NCBI GenBank assembly: GCA_026874595.1
Contig: CM049308.1
Coordinates: 15,002,001 to 15,066,000 of the forward strand
From: Sipunculus nudus
Lineage: Eukaryota > Annelida > Sipuncula > Golfingiida > Sipunculidae
Direction of reading: 5' to 3'
Length of the DNA stretch: 64,000 nt
A program made the position numbers and the translations under genes. Of this stretch, positions 47,572 through 59,292 are shown piece after piece (position 1 is the stretch's first letter; every line of letters starts with the position of its first letter). A model generated the notes under the pieces. It was given only the letters and a program-made list of their open reading frames with translations, ran no database searches and was not told the origin of the DNA.

Positions 47572-49840
47572 TGATAATCAAAGAAGGCCTCTGAGATCAA
47601 ACGGATTTGTCAACAGTTTTCAACGTTTTTCCCACAGCAGCTGCGCTAACACTTCAGCACTGCAAAAATAAACATATCAACCCACAATATCAATTATGGT
47701 ACATTTGTATTGAATATGGATACAGACTAATGGTTACAGAAAAATGATTGGATAAAGTCTATACATTATTTAATGCTTCGACACTTTAATTCACATTTTC
47801 AATGGATTATACTACTATAAAAATAAAGAATCGTAATATATTTCACTTCGACCATCTTTACCGTATGAAGTTACAGTGCATGCAGTGTTAAGTTTTATCT
47901 TTGACTTTTTAATATTCCGAAAAATATATAAATCGCACCTTGTGTATCTTCAATAAAACCTATATGGGTGGTTCACACACGGGTGTTAGATAAAATTTAT
48001 ATGAGACTTTAAGCTTCCGAGTGACTAATTTAGCATTAAACTGACAAGTTACTTACCTTAGATCCATTGTTAATTAGTTCTCTTTCACTGTAGTACAGTT
48101 TTGTTTACACAAGTGTCAAAAACCATATGTAAGAGAAATGTATACCGTTATACACAGTATATCAACATTTTCAATCCAATTAAACTATAAAAGTTATGTA
48201 AATATTTGCAAAAATATGTGCATTATGTCATGCTTGATGGTCATTTTTGATAACAAGACCATCCCGGCACACAAACTAACTTTCGTGAATTAGACTCTTT
48301 TACGCGTTGTAATGGTTCTGCGTGTGAGTCAAAACAGTCAGCGTGTATTTGCTGACCATTCTAGATCACGTGACCAGAGGGGCGCACCTGCGCATTGGCG
48401 ACATCCCCCAATCAAGAAGAAGAAACATGAAAGAAAAAACACAGATGAATCACCGGCGAGAAGCTAAGCTTGATGTGTGAAGCTGCGCTATACGGTTAGC
48501 ATGTGACGTGGTTGCTGATTGCTATGTTTATGTTTTACACAACTGGTCGCGCCCTGAGCAAATTATATTTTAGCACTCGATTTTAAAATGAAATATTGAC
48601 AGATGCCATAATTTTTTAAGATAACACTGTATTCAAATATATTTACTATGCCTGGTATATGAACTAGCCCCTTTTAATATATTGAATTAGCCCACCGAAC
48701 CATGCTCCCACTGAATTTTTATAATCAACCTTCTTCCAGAAATATAAAATGGGAAATGTACTTTAAATGTTTTGATAGCTATTCAAACACTTTTTACAGC
48801 AAGAATAAGTTCTTTTGCTCCTCTGTGGAAACCTTAATTCCAAGGATATTCATATTGGCCCGAACCTGCGTAAGAACAAAGAGATTTTACAGAAAAGGTT
48901 TTGACCTTTGCCTACAATGAAAGTTTACCTTGGATTTGAAAGCGAGGCTGAAATGTGCTGAAATAAGAAACTGTTTACCGTTGATGGTGGCAGACACGTA
49001 TTTTATCATAAAACACGATGGTTGACAACTCTCTGTATGACCTGTCACGCCGCATCAAGTAAAGCGTCATTCACTCCGTAACCCAGCACAACGTACTCAA
49101 ACCACTGTTAGGCCACGCCAAAAAGTTTTACGGCCACTGAGACAATGGAGCGTGCAAGTGCTTTTACTGGTAGAATCAAAATACGTGAAATGTTGTCAAA
49201 GTACAGAAAAGGCAAAAAAAAAGGTGCAAAAATTCTTGAAATTATGCATATAAAAGACACAAAATATAATCAATGTTCATTGATGTATTTGTTGATTAAG
49301 ATTGTGACCTACACGTCATGATATCTTTGAAGGGATTACAGGACAATCAGGAAATTAATCACCGAAAATTTGAAGCGCATTCACAAAATTTATGATTGTC
49401 AATTAACCTTCAAAGAAGGGGGGGGGGTGACTACCAGGCAAAGGAGTGTAATCAAAGTTCATTCAACGGACACCTTAAATATAAACATTTTTATAACTAT
49501 ATATATACACATATATACCTTTAGTTGTCTACACATTTCAATTATATTGCGATTAATAACAAGATGTTTGAAATATAAGGTATTATTTTTATAAGGTATT
49601 ATGTAAATTCTAAACCAGGTCTAAAAATATAATATTTCAAAGTAATCTCAGAGATGGAAACAACGTTTATAATTCTAATTTTTAATGTATTTAATATGCA
49701 ATATATAAATATTATTCTTTGAATATCAGAGAGATGATTACATACATTGACCACCCTCCCCCCCCCCCCCTTGCTAAAAAGTGGGGGATAGGATATATAC
49801 CTCCATTTCCCTTTGTATTGACGCGCCTGCGAACATCACT
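47572..49840. other. Non-coding stretch, no gene seen
   Basis: Only homopolymers stand out: 10 G near 49418-49427 and 13 C near 49758-49770. A CACGTG E box with extended TCACGTGACC lies near 48367, alone. Confidence 0.5.
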
Positions 49841-49841
49841 T

Positions 49842-50310
49842 TTTTAGCTCAGCTGACTGTAAGTCATCTGAGCTATAGCGATCACTCTTTGTCTGTCGTC
49901 TGTCCGGCCATCTGGCCGTCTGTCCGTTAACAAGGCACAAAGCGTAACCACTGGACCTGGAATCTTCTTACTTTACATCCAGAGAGGTCCATTAAAAATC
50001 TGACATCCTGAGAGTTCCTCAAAAGTTCTCCCCAGAAACCTGAAATTTGTTATATTCTCAGAGTTTTTGGGTATGTTTGAGCATCCCAGAAATAATGCAA
50101 ATACACACAAATTGCCAGATTCCTCATGAAAGGCTGGTTGGATTGTCATCAAATTTGTTGTGCTTATTGGCCTTTATGAACTTAAGCTAATATGCATGAA
50201 CAATGATGCCACCTATCTTAATTGGTTGTCTGTGCAAGGACATATTATCAACATGTCAGTCGACTGAGCCCCATGACCCATGGGTCACTTGTTTAAGTGT
50301 GGCCTAGCTA
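49842..50310 (-). mobile_element. Hairpin-ended non-autonomous element (Helentron-like?)
   Basis: On the plus strand it opens with TTTT and a hairpin at 49846-49874 with nested arms AGCTCAG...CTGAGCT and TGACT...AGTCA. Then follows a GTCTGTCGTCTGTCCGG/GTCTGTCC run, the reverse complement of the GACGG-type tails seen at 8.8-9.2 kb. So the element lies on the minus strand with its 3' end at 49842. Near the other end CAGTCGACTGAG (50257-50268) is an inverted match, 10 of 12, to CTCAGCTGACTG at the hairpin, a subterminal inverted repeat. A perfect 14-bp palindrome TGACCCATGGGTCA lies at 50274-50287. The hairpin's outer half also occurs at 6418-6446. Confidence 0.6.
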
Positions 50311-50825
50311 CGTTTCATAGTCTGCACCACAGATAAGATAACCGGATCACTGTGTTAACCCCTATGACATAACGAGAAACATTCAATTCCTAAATTCTTC
50401 CGCCTTCAACTTTAGCTAACGCCAGATTTGTTGTCATATTCATCAATATGTAGGATCCATCCCGCGTTATAACAGTAAAACTAATATAGGGGTAAAGGAA
50501 GCTTAAATTAAAAAAATACTAAATAACAAACTATCATAGAGACTACTACTAAGGGGTGGAATCAAGAGCGGGTTAAAGTGGGTGCGTAATAAAATTTAAA
50601 TATAGTACAGCAAGCTAGACAGAATTTGTTTCCTCCTGGGAATATTCCGTGCACCATTTATAACGTGAAAGCAACGTACACCAGGAAACTCTTACACTGA
50701 CGTATAGCCTGGGTGGTACGAATGCATGCACGCAACATAGTGGAATGGTTATGTGTATAGATGTCTACGACGTACACTTGACCATAACTATAGGAATAGT
50801 ATTATAACTTAGTATAATGGGTTTT
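50311..50825. other. Non-coding stretch, no gene seen
   Basis: Ordinary sequence between the hairpin-ended element and the 37-bp array. Confidence 0.5.
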
Positions 50826-52372
50826 TTAACAGGTTTCTGTATTTCGGGTTTTGTGTACATGGTGATGAGGTTACTCTTTTTCACGTTTAGTTCCCGGCGG
50901 ATAGTAGTTCCGCAAATTAAGTTTTGCGTACATGATGACGTAGTTTCTGTATTTCATGATTTGTAAACATGGTAATAAGGTTTCTGTTTTCAGGTTTTGT
51001 GTGCATAGGAAAAAGAATACAGTTTTTCAAGTTTTGTGTACATACAGGGTGTCAGGTTTCTGCATTTTAAATTTTGTGTACATTGTGATAAGATTTCTGT
51101 TTTTTTTCAATTTTGTGTACATGGTGATCAGGTTTCGGTATTTCATGCTTTGTACACATGGATAAGATTTCTGTATTTCAGGTTTTGTATACATGGGAAT
51201 GAGTTTTCTGTATTACATGATTTGTGTGCAGGGGGATAAGATTTCTCTGTTTCATACTTTGTTTACATGTAGATTTTTGTATTTCAAGCTTTGTGTACAT
51301 GGAGATCAGATTTCTGTATTTCAGTCTTTGTATACATGGAGATCAGATTTCTGTATTTCTTGCTTTGTGTACATGGGGATAAGATTTCTGTATTTCAGTC
51401 TTTTTGTACATGTAGATTTCGATTTATGTATTTCGGGTTTTGTATAATGTGGGTAAGATATTTGTATTTCAAGCTTTGTGTACATGGAGATCAGATTTCT
51501 GTATTCTAGTCTTTGTGTACATAGGAATAACATTTCTGTATTTCTTGCTTTGTGTACATGGAGATCAGATTTCTGTATTTCTTGCTCTGTGTACATGGAG
51601 ATCAGATTTCTGTATTTCTTGCTTTGTGTACATGGAGATCAGATTTCTGTATTCCAGGCTTTGTGTAGATGGTGATAAGATTTCTGTATTTCTTGCTTTG
51701 TGTACATGGAGATCAGATTTCTGTATTTCTTGCTTTGTGTACATGGAGATCAGATTTCTGTATTCCAGGCTTTGTGTAGATGGTGATAAGATTTCTGTAT
51801 TTCTTGCTTTGTGTACATGGAGATCAGATTTCTGTATTTCTTGCTTTGTGTACATGGAGATCAGATTTCTGTATTTCTTGCTCTGTGTACATGGAGATCA
51901 GATTTCTGTATTTCTTGCTTTGTGTACATGGAGATCAGATTTCTGTATTTCAGTCTTTGCGTGTGTACATGGAGATCAGATTTCTGTATTTCTTGCTTTG
52001 TGTACATGGGGATAAGGTTTCTGTATTTCAGTCTTTGTGTACATGTAGATTTTGATTTATGTATTTCGGGTTTTGTATAATGTGGGTAAGATTCTTGTTT
52101 TTCAAGCTTTGTGTACATGGAGATCAGATTTCTGTATTCCAGTCTTTGTGTACATGGGAATAACATTTCTGTATTTCTTGCTTTGTGTACATGGAGATCA
52201 GATTTCTGTATTTCTTGCTTTGTGTACATGGAGATCAGATTTCTGTATTTCTTGCTTTGTGTACATGAAGATCAGATTTCTGTATTCCAGGCTTTGTGTA
52301 CATGGAGATCAAATTTCTGTATTCCAGGCTTTGTGTACATGGTGATAAGATTTTTGTATTTCAGACTTTGTT
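50826..52372. repeat. 37-bp minisatellite, ~41 copies
   Basis: The unit is TTTCTGTATTTCTTGCTTTG followed by TGTACATGGAGATCAGA. The left 600 bp are diverged (CGGGTTTTGTGTACATGGTGA variants) and the centre is nearly uniform. Two higher levels are visible. A 3-unit block of 111 bp, marked by CCAGGCTTTGTGTAGATGG, is repeated twice around 51600-51800. A rare variant run (GATTTATGTATTTCGGGTTT with ATAATGTGGGTAAG) occurs at 51421 and 52054, a 633-bp offset. Because 37 is not a multiple of three, all frames cycle through each unit and stay open. The long frames on both strands are therefore by-products. There are no unique spacers between units. Confidence 0.95.
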
Positions 52373-52779
52373 TAATTTTAATACTAGGTCAAACGGGAAA
52401 CTGGATCTTACCAAAGAACCATAGCCAGGGCCGTAACCAGCCCACACTGTTGATCAAGTTTTGTTTAATTCAGAAAATTAAATATCTGCTTGTGAAAATT
52501 ATAGTATGAAAGAAGATTTGACAAATTATTAATGTATTCTTCATTTGCAACCATTTATAGACAGAAAGAAAAATATCCCCGGGCATTTCTCGTGAGATCA
52601 TTGGCAGTAATAAACCATAGATTCCTACGAGTGAAAAGAATTTGGAGAGTCGACAAGCGACTACAGTTATAGGCCAAATCAAAGAGGTATGGATAAAGTG
52701 AAGCATGAGATTTTTCCTGATATGACAGCCATCCAAAATCTGTAAAAAAAGTATCCAAAAACAACGATGGACGAAACTA
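52373..52779. other. Non-coding stretch, no gene seen
   Basis: It begins with TTAATTTTAATACTAGGTC at the array edge. No exon recognised. Confidence 0.45.
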
Positions 52780-53605
52780 AAAATATATTATAGGTGGCAA
52801 TCCAAGTCAGATGTGAAAGATACCATATTAGATCTATAGGCATGCGAAATTTCAGGTCGAAACGTCAAACCACACCTGAGATAAATGCATAATGCATTTT
52901 ACAAATACATGATTATAGGTGACGACACCTGTCAGGTGAATAAGAAAGATTTCCAAGAGGGATGATTTTAGGCTGGTACATTGAACGACTACATTCGGAA
53001 CACCTCGGCAAAATCCGTTAGTCTGTAGCCTCGGATGTATCTATAGCCGAACGATTCAGCACCAGTTATGAGGACGTTCCCCGGGAATCCACTGGTGTGC
53101 CATTTCTGTTGACTCGTCTAAGAAATAATCATAGTTTCCGACAGAATACATTGATTTGACATTACATTATGTATTGTGTGGGCTCGATATGGTGCAAAAC
53201 ATCAAACATGACCAGGTTCCGACAGTAATTAAACTGGAAAGTTCAGTTTATCACAAATGCCTCATATACATCGCCAACAGGGATGGACTTCCTGGGATGA
53301 ACTGAATCCTCGTGCGCTCCAAATCAGTATATTTGGGATTTTTCAAAATATTTCTTGGATGAGTGTTATCTTTGGCTTAAAAGTTAGAATCTATGAGAAT
53401 TGGAAGAACACATTGTTTTACTCTAACATAGCGCATAACAGGTATGCAGTTGACCTGGCCTTGACCTTGCCTTGCCGGAACACTTTTCATGACGACCCCT
53501 ATGTACATCCAAGGCTAGAAGCCAACGGATTCGGCCTAAGTGTGCCGAATGGGCACTCCTGAGATATGTGTTCACCCTGCAAAGATGCACAAATGAACAT
53601 CATAC
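52780..53605 (+). repeat. Diverged units of the GGTGGCGCCACC-box repeat and flank
   Basis: Two weak boxes (TATAGGTGGCAATCC near 52792 and TATAGGTGACGACACCTGTC near 52915) precede GATACC.. and TGCGAAATTTCAGGTCG blocks as in the main run. 53000-53600 is unassigned, apart from a GACCTGGCCTTGACCTTGCC stretch near 53452 of the dispersed-repeat type. The 101-codon frame at 53257-53562 has no domain. Confidence 0.55.
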
Positions 53606-54200
53606 AAAAACAATTATAGGTGGCGCCACCAGTCTTGTGAACTTGATAAAGCAATCCAAGGACTAAGGACATGCAAAGTTTCAGGGCGATACATTCAGTT
53701 ACTCCTGAGATAAAGGCATCAATTTATTCGTTAATACGTGATTGTAGGTGGCGCTACCAGTCACTCATACGAGAAATCTACCCAAGGTAGATGAACATAC
53801 AAAATTTCAGGCCATTACGCGAAACACTCCTGAGAATAGGGCATCATGGATCAACGAAAAATTGGATAGTAGGTGGCGTCACCTTTCTGGTCTATGAAAA
53901 TCTATTCAAGACGGATAAACATGCAAAATATCTGGCTGATACATCCATCCATTCTTGAAATATGAAAATTTTAACCAAAACAGATTTATGAATAAACGCT
54001 TCGCGACAATGATTGTAGGAGGTGCCCCCGGGCTTGCGTATGAGATGAAGGTATCCAAGATCTACGGAAATGGATATTTCAACCCAACACATTGAATCAC
54101 TTCTGAGATATGTGCTATTTTCATGGAAGAAAGACGCACAGATGGACACTACGCAAAAAGGACAGCAAGTGGCGCCACCGATCTTTGGTAGGCACGAGTT
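53606..54200 (+). repeat. Run of ~130-bp units with GGTGGCGCCACC palindrome
   Basis: Boxes lie at 53618, 53746, 53871, 54020 and 54167 (spacing 128, 125, 149 and 147 bp). The first is the perfect 12-bp palindrome GGTGGCGCCACC and later ones are decayed. Each is followed by a CCAGTCTTGTGAAC-like block, ATGCAAAGTTTCAGGGCGAT and CACTCCTGAGATAAAGGCAT. Frames of 99-127 codons on both strands (53892-54369) pass through unlike units and are not conserved. Confidence 0.75.
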
Positions 54201-54690
54201 CACATGTAACCAAATAATTATGCCGGGTTTTAGAAAGTTCGGTCTAAGGCTGTCAGAAGCGTTCTTCGTAGACAAACGCTGTGTCGGTGGCCTTCAAAAC
54301 ATAGTATCTGGCTATCCGCAAAACACTGTTTTGGTTGGTACAAAGACTAAGTTACATTTTTGGCATTAATTGAATTTTTTAACCATTTTTAATTCATTTA
54401 TGATATAGTTCTTTGTTTTTAGCAATTGAAATTATTTCGAGAAAGTTGCAGATCTAGGCTAATTTTTGGCAGGATTTAAATGTTATTGGATTTCAACCTA
54501 AAGGATCCTCTGATATAATCGCTGATATGAACTAGCACAAGAGTATATTTTCAACTCTACCAAAAACAAGACCAACGTTTTCTTAATTGTTTCGTGAAAC
54601 AGATTTATAACTATATTGTATATTTCCTTTTACCTGAACGCAAGGACACATGAAAATCAGCGGAAACATGTCCTCTGTAAATCGTGGAGG
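54201..54690. other. Non-coding stretch, no gene seen
   Basis: Ordinary AT-rich sequence between the palindrome-box repeat and a TA microsatellite. Confidence 0.5.
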
Positions 54691-54691
54691 A

Positions 54692-54752
<61 letters not shown>
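54692..54752. repeat. (TA)n microsatellite
   Basis: About 30 uninterrupted TA units. Confidence 0.97.
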
Positions 54753-54754
<2 letters not shown>

Positions 54755-56170
54755 CCTTTTAGATGCTCAATATATTTATTCACGTTAATAACGTCTGTCT
54801 TCAGTTTGCAGCTATGTGTGGGCAATTCCCCCTAGCATAACCTGAGTTTTACAAATTGATTAAATGCGTATAATCAACAAAAAGGGGTACGCCTTTTCCC
54901 GTCCACTGCTGAAGGGGCCATAAAGGTCGCCTGTCAATCAACATGTCAACAACTTTGTGCAAAATCTGTTTTTGACGTCAGCAAAAGGGAAATATCTGGA
55001 GGTTGGATAAGTCTCTATTTGGACAATATAATGAACATATTTGTCAGATACTGTCATACTAGGAACAACATTAGTTTAAACGCATGTTTAAAGTTTTTAA
55101 ATGTGTTAAAATAAGTTAATGTTTTAAAAATAATTTTTATTTAATTTGTTGAGGAATTTTTTTTAATTACAATACGTTATCAATATTATGTCAGTCTTTC
55201 ATTGCCGGCAGTAGAAGATTTCAGCTTTAATAATTACGGGTTATAACTGATGGATCGGTGTCATGTGACAGCATTATGTTTTCGCCATTATAATAATCCA
55301 AAACTAAAAAGGTCTCAAGCTATTATTTTCCGAAGGCGCTGGGCGCATCAATACGTTTCAGATTTGATCTTTATCAGTCATTCACGCTCGTTAGGATGAT
55401 CTGTCACAGACATCCATGACAAAAGCAGCAAATTATCAGTTAGCATCTTCTGCGGTTTGGCATCAAGCGTTGAAAACTAAGGGATTACGCCAGAGAAACT
55501 CTCCAGACCTATTTGTCTTACGAAGTCCTGCTTGCATCTCGTGTTGTTATCAATTGAAAATTTGTCAGGCTCATTTCGACGTTAGATGATCGTGTGAATT
55601 ATTAAGTGCTTGTTCAGAAGCACACGGGTGTGCTCTGTTTCCTAAAACTTGCGCTCGCTAAGTCTACATGATCGCATGGTTTCAGTCGCAGCAGGAACAT
55701 TCGGTTTCAGGTTTATCATTGTAATAAATCACTCGATCGTTCCCTACTTGGGCCACAACGGGTTGGAAATAAATAGAGCGAAAAGAAGATAAATGTCTCG
55801 GTGGCCTTTTGAAAATGGTGTCAAATTTAGATAAATTGGGGCCTTCTCAGGGTAATCAGTAAAATTATTAAGAAAATGAGAGAGAAATGACAGTGCGATA
55901 ATTGAACATGCTAAATGGTAATTTCCTCCTTATTTAAATCGATGCGTAACGCACTGTGAAATGAGAGGAGAACAAAAATATGTGTAAAATTTAAAGCAGT
56001 ATCTGAATTGAAAATAAATCATTGAATTATTATAAGGATCTTTGCGCAGTCCTAGAGAGTAAATGGTCATATATACATGATCCTTATTTCAAAGTTTTTT
56101 TTTATCTTGTTGTTATAAAAAGTATTATTAAATCTCCATTATTTTCTCATGTTTTTAATATTATATGAAT
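54753..56170. other. Non-coding stretch, no gene seen
   Basis: No repeat family, RNA gene or exon recognised. Confidence 0.5.
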
Positions 56171-56173
56171 TGC

Positions 56174-56213
56174 ACACACACATACACCCTCACACACACA
56201 GACACACAAACAA
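56174..56213. repeat. Imperfect (CA)n microsatellite
   Basis: CACACACA interrupted by CATACACCCT and CAGACA words, just left of the LTR-A copy. Confidence 0.85.
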
Positions 56214-56238
56214 ATATATAAATATATAAATAATATAT

Positions 56239-56492
56239 TGTTACGGAACTTAATAACAACAGATCACGTAGTCGTGAGCATTCATTTTGTTACGGAGATA
56301 AATAAAAATCAGATTCTGTAACACTAGGCAGCGTGAAATGTCTAGGGGAATGAATAAAAAAGTCAGTGATTTTTTGTTAACAAATAATTATAATTTATTC
56401 TTAAAACAATCCTAACATTACGATACACTAAATCAATACAGTTAAACAGTATAACAGCGGTATAACAACAAATAGATAAAAAGCCCGTAATA
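56239..56492 (+). mobile_element. LTR-A 5' LTR, internally deleted (254 bp)
   Basis: It begins TGTTACGGAACTTAATAAC and runs collinear with the solo LTR at 34746-34530 for about 215 bp (CAATCCTAACATTACGATAC and other blocks). It then jumps to a short tail ATAAAAAGCCCGTAATA, which matches the end of the solo LTR (ATAAAAGAGACATCTGTAACA in shorter pieces). About 750 bp present in the solo copy are missing. The end has decayed from GTAACA to GTAATA. One base later lies a primer-binding site, so this is a 5' LTR and not a solo copy. Confidence 0.85.
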
Positions 56493-56493
56493 T

Positions 56494-56511
56494 TGAGGGC
56501 TCGTCTGGGAT
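56494..56511 (+). other. Primer-binding site, tRNA-Pro type
   Basis: TGAGGGCTCGTCTGGGAT matches 16 of 18 bases of the classic proline-tRNA primer-binding site TGGGGGCTCGTCCGGGAT. It starts one base after the LTR end, as reverse-transcription priming requires. Confidence 0.85.
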
Positions 56512-56652
56512 GCTTAATAGTTTTGACAATTTATTAGCCTTGACCTGGACATTGTTTTATCATACATTGTTTACAAGATTACATATTGTTTACAGTACAT
56601 TGTTTACAGGAATTATCTCAGTGTTTTTTTGTTATTGTTTTAACATCTTAAC

Positions 56653-57000
56653 ATGGCAGATTTCAAACCTCAGATATTTGTTGACGATCCCGACCCTGAT
56701 CAACAAAAGGAACAAGTTGACAAAGGAAGAGTTGTTGCGTTTGGGACATCCCTTAGGGGGTAAGTGCGAGAAAAAGCTTTGAGAAAGCCTGATATCATTG
56801 CAAGTTGAAACATAAAAAAATGACAGCCTTGCTATGCAATTAGATATGAAAAAGTTGGAAATGCAACAAGAGCTAGCATTAAAAGAGAGGTAAGAAAGGT
56901 AAGAAAGAGAAAGACTAGAAAAAGAAAAAGAATTTTAGTTAAAACGACTGGAATAAGAAAGACTTAAACTAGATTTCAAATATTCAAAGAACTGGACGAT
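56653..57000 (+). pseudogene. Broken gag-like start of an LTR-A retrotransposon
   Basis: An ATG 142 bp after the primer-binding site opens a 36-residue frame beginning MADFKPQIFVDDPDP that ends in TAA at 56761. The overlapping frame carries LTKEELLRLGHPLG. Together these resemble the N-terminus of gag proteins of animal Ty3-like LTR elements, where an acidic start is followed by a helix with leucine-rich L.KEEL..LG..LG. From 56820 one frame has MQLDMKKLEMQQELALKE and Glu/Arg/Lys-rich sequence of coiled-coil type, broken by several TAA/TAG stops. At least one frameshift and four stops separate the pieces, so no product is possible. No capsid, protease or polymerase follows: the frame runs into a 32-bp minisatellite. 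The family name is an inference from the LTR, primer site and position. Confidence 0.65.
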
Positions 57001-57722
57001 CTGACCATGAGAAACAAACTAGAGCATATGATATGACCTTTAGAAACAAACTAGAGCATATGATATGAACATGAGAAGCAAACAAGAACATATGATTTGA
57101 CCATGAGAAACAAACTAGAGCATATGATTTGACCATGAGAAACAAAAGTAGAGCAATATGACATGGCCATGAGAAACAAACTAGGGCATATGATATGAAC
57201 ATGAAAAAAAACAAACAAGAACATATGATTTGACCATGAGAAACAAACAAGAGCGTATGATTTGACCATGAGAAACAAACAAGAGCGTATGATTTGACCA
57301 TGAGAAACAAACTAGAACATACGATATGACAATGAGAAACAAACTAGAACATATGATATGACAATGAGAAACAAACAAGAACATATGATTTGAACATGAG
57401 AAACAAACTAGAACATATGATATGACCATGAGAAACAAACTAGAGCATATGATATGACAATGAGAAACAAACTAGAGCATATTATATGACAAAGAGAAAC
57501 AGACTGGAGCATATGATTTGACCATGAGAAACAAACTAGAACATATGATATGACCATGAGAAACAAACTAGAGCATATGATTTGACCATGAGAAACAAAC
57601 TAAAGCATATGATATGAACATGAAAAAAAAAAACTAGAACATATGATATGACCATGAGAAACAAACTAGAGCATATGATTTGACCATGAAAAACAAACTA
57701 GAGCATATGATGTGACCATAAG
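56991..57722. repeat. 32-bp minisatellite, ~23 copies, in the gag relic
   Basis: The unit is ATATGATxTGACCATGAGAA followed by ACAAACTAGAGC. Copies vary at a few sites (ATTTG/ATATG, CTAGAG/CAAGAA) and three have short A insertions. The array starts right after the broken coiled-coil segment of the gag relic, so a short piece of the element probably seeded it. The minus-strand frames with repeated SWSNHxxLFVS words are by-products. Confidence 0.95.
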
Positions 57723-58616
57723 AAAATATATCGTTCTCTTCATGGCCTAGAACATTGCTGGAGTTTTAGCATTTGTCTAATCTGCGGTTTTATTTCTTAT
57801 TCATAGCCAAGATATGACTTCGTTGCTGTGTTTAATGTTATACCAGTAACTGCTTTTGTCTCTAGAGTAAAATCAAGGGCGAATTTTTAGACACATCAGT
57901 GAGTTTCTAAATATTGAATTAATGATTACACATTTTTATTCTGAATTTGACTATGCCTTCCGTCGTTGTAAATGAAAAGGAATTAAGTGCATGTTTTGGA
58001 TTTGGGGCTCAAGAGAGGGTGTCCCGGAGCTGCATCCCGCTCAGATAATATACAACCGGGCAATGAATAACAGAGCGAGAAAGAGTTTTTTTAGATAAAA
58101 GTAACCTGGATTTACTAATGTGACTGTCCGATAGGGAAATTTGAAATATGATTACGGTAAACTCAAAACGCCGTTTTCCATTAAGAAATCTGAGGAATTA
58201 AGTGCCAACCAGAAATAAGAAGCAGGTATGTTGTCACTTAATAACTGTCCTGCTTAAACACATTGCACGACTTTGTCACATCTAACCAAACACGTTTCCA
58301 CTTTTCTGGCTTGACAGATCAGATAACCTAAACAGGTATAGTGCCTTAATGTGTTCCACGTCCACACTATTGTACCAGCCTGACACATCTTCCGCTTTAA
58401 CTACAATGACACCAGTTGTACATGAAGCAGAATAGTGTATATAAACATCAATATAAATGCCTCAATATAAATGCCTCTAAGATACGGAAAATGTATAGCG
58501 TTTTAACTGATTATACGACCAACTGTAGGAATAAACAGGTAAGTAGAGTGACACTCAATAGAGCACAAACCTCCGCCAGATCAACGCAGTCCCATGTACC
58601 GAAATAGCAAGAAGCA
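57723..58616. other. Non-coding stretch, no gene seen
   Basis: No pol-like fragment, 3' LTR or other repeat is visible after the 32-bp array. Confidence 0.5.
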
Positions 58617-58617
58617 A

Positions 58618-58675
<58 letters not shown>

Positions 58676-58711
58676 TTATATATATATATATTTATATATA
58701 TATATATATTG
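58617..58711. repeat. (TA)n/(TTTA) microsatellite
   Basis: About 45 TA units with TTTATTTA interruptions. Confidence 0.95.
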
Positions 58712-58842
58712 TTGTTCAGTAATAAATGTGTATGTGTACCATTATTCTAATATTCCTAATATAATAGATTCCTAATATAAACTCTCACTGTTCAAGAAGA
58801 ATGAGTGGTGACCAGTTAGTGATGACCATGAGCCTTGTTTAA

Positions 58843-58858
58843 GGGGGGGGGGGGGGGG
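58843..58858. repeat. Poly-G tract
   Basis: Sixteen G followed by CGGGG. The proline frame on the other strand is a by-product. Confidence 0.9.
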
Positions 58859-58861
58859 CGG

Positions 58862-59292
58862 GGTGTTTTTTGGGGTGTTGGACATAGTACCTTTTGTGCC
58901 CTCACTTTTTATATGACCAAACCACCTTATTTTCAAATTACGATATAATTTCATCAATTTTTTTATAGTTTCGTCATAATTTCCTGAATAAACTTTCAAT
59001 TATTCATCACAAACTGAAAAAAACAACGATATTGCATTTGTCAATTGCATACCACACTGAACTGTCACAAAAAGCCTGTGTTTTTTAAATGTTTAGTTCA
59101 AAGGAAATTATGAATAACATAGTGCTGGAAAGTTAACAAAATATTTTCATATGAAAACATATCTTTTCTCAAATGTAGTGGGAGAATGTGAGCAAAGACA
59201 GTTTTGATATTCTGACAGATAGATTTTTTTAAGTTCTTCCTAGGGCTAGGGGGTGCTTTTCGGAAATTATAAGAGGTTATTCACTTTTTTTT
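58862..59292. other. Non-coding stretch, no gene seen
   Basis: Ordinary AT-rich DNA. A CTAGGGCTAGGGGG word lies just before the telomere-like run. Confidence 0.5.

Noticed and set aside
50826-52372. CRISPR-like array of regular direct repeats
   Set aside because: Units are contiguous with no unique spacers, and the DNA is animal-like. It is a minisatellite.
51440-52509. Cysteine- and tryptophan-rich frames of 89-191 codons
   Set aside because: The 37-bp period rotates all frames through each unit, so both strands are open by construction.
57722-58616. 3' LTR or pol of the LTR-A element
   Set aside because: I looked for the LTR-A start and for reverse-transcriptase or integrase words after the 32-bp array and saw none.
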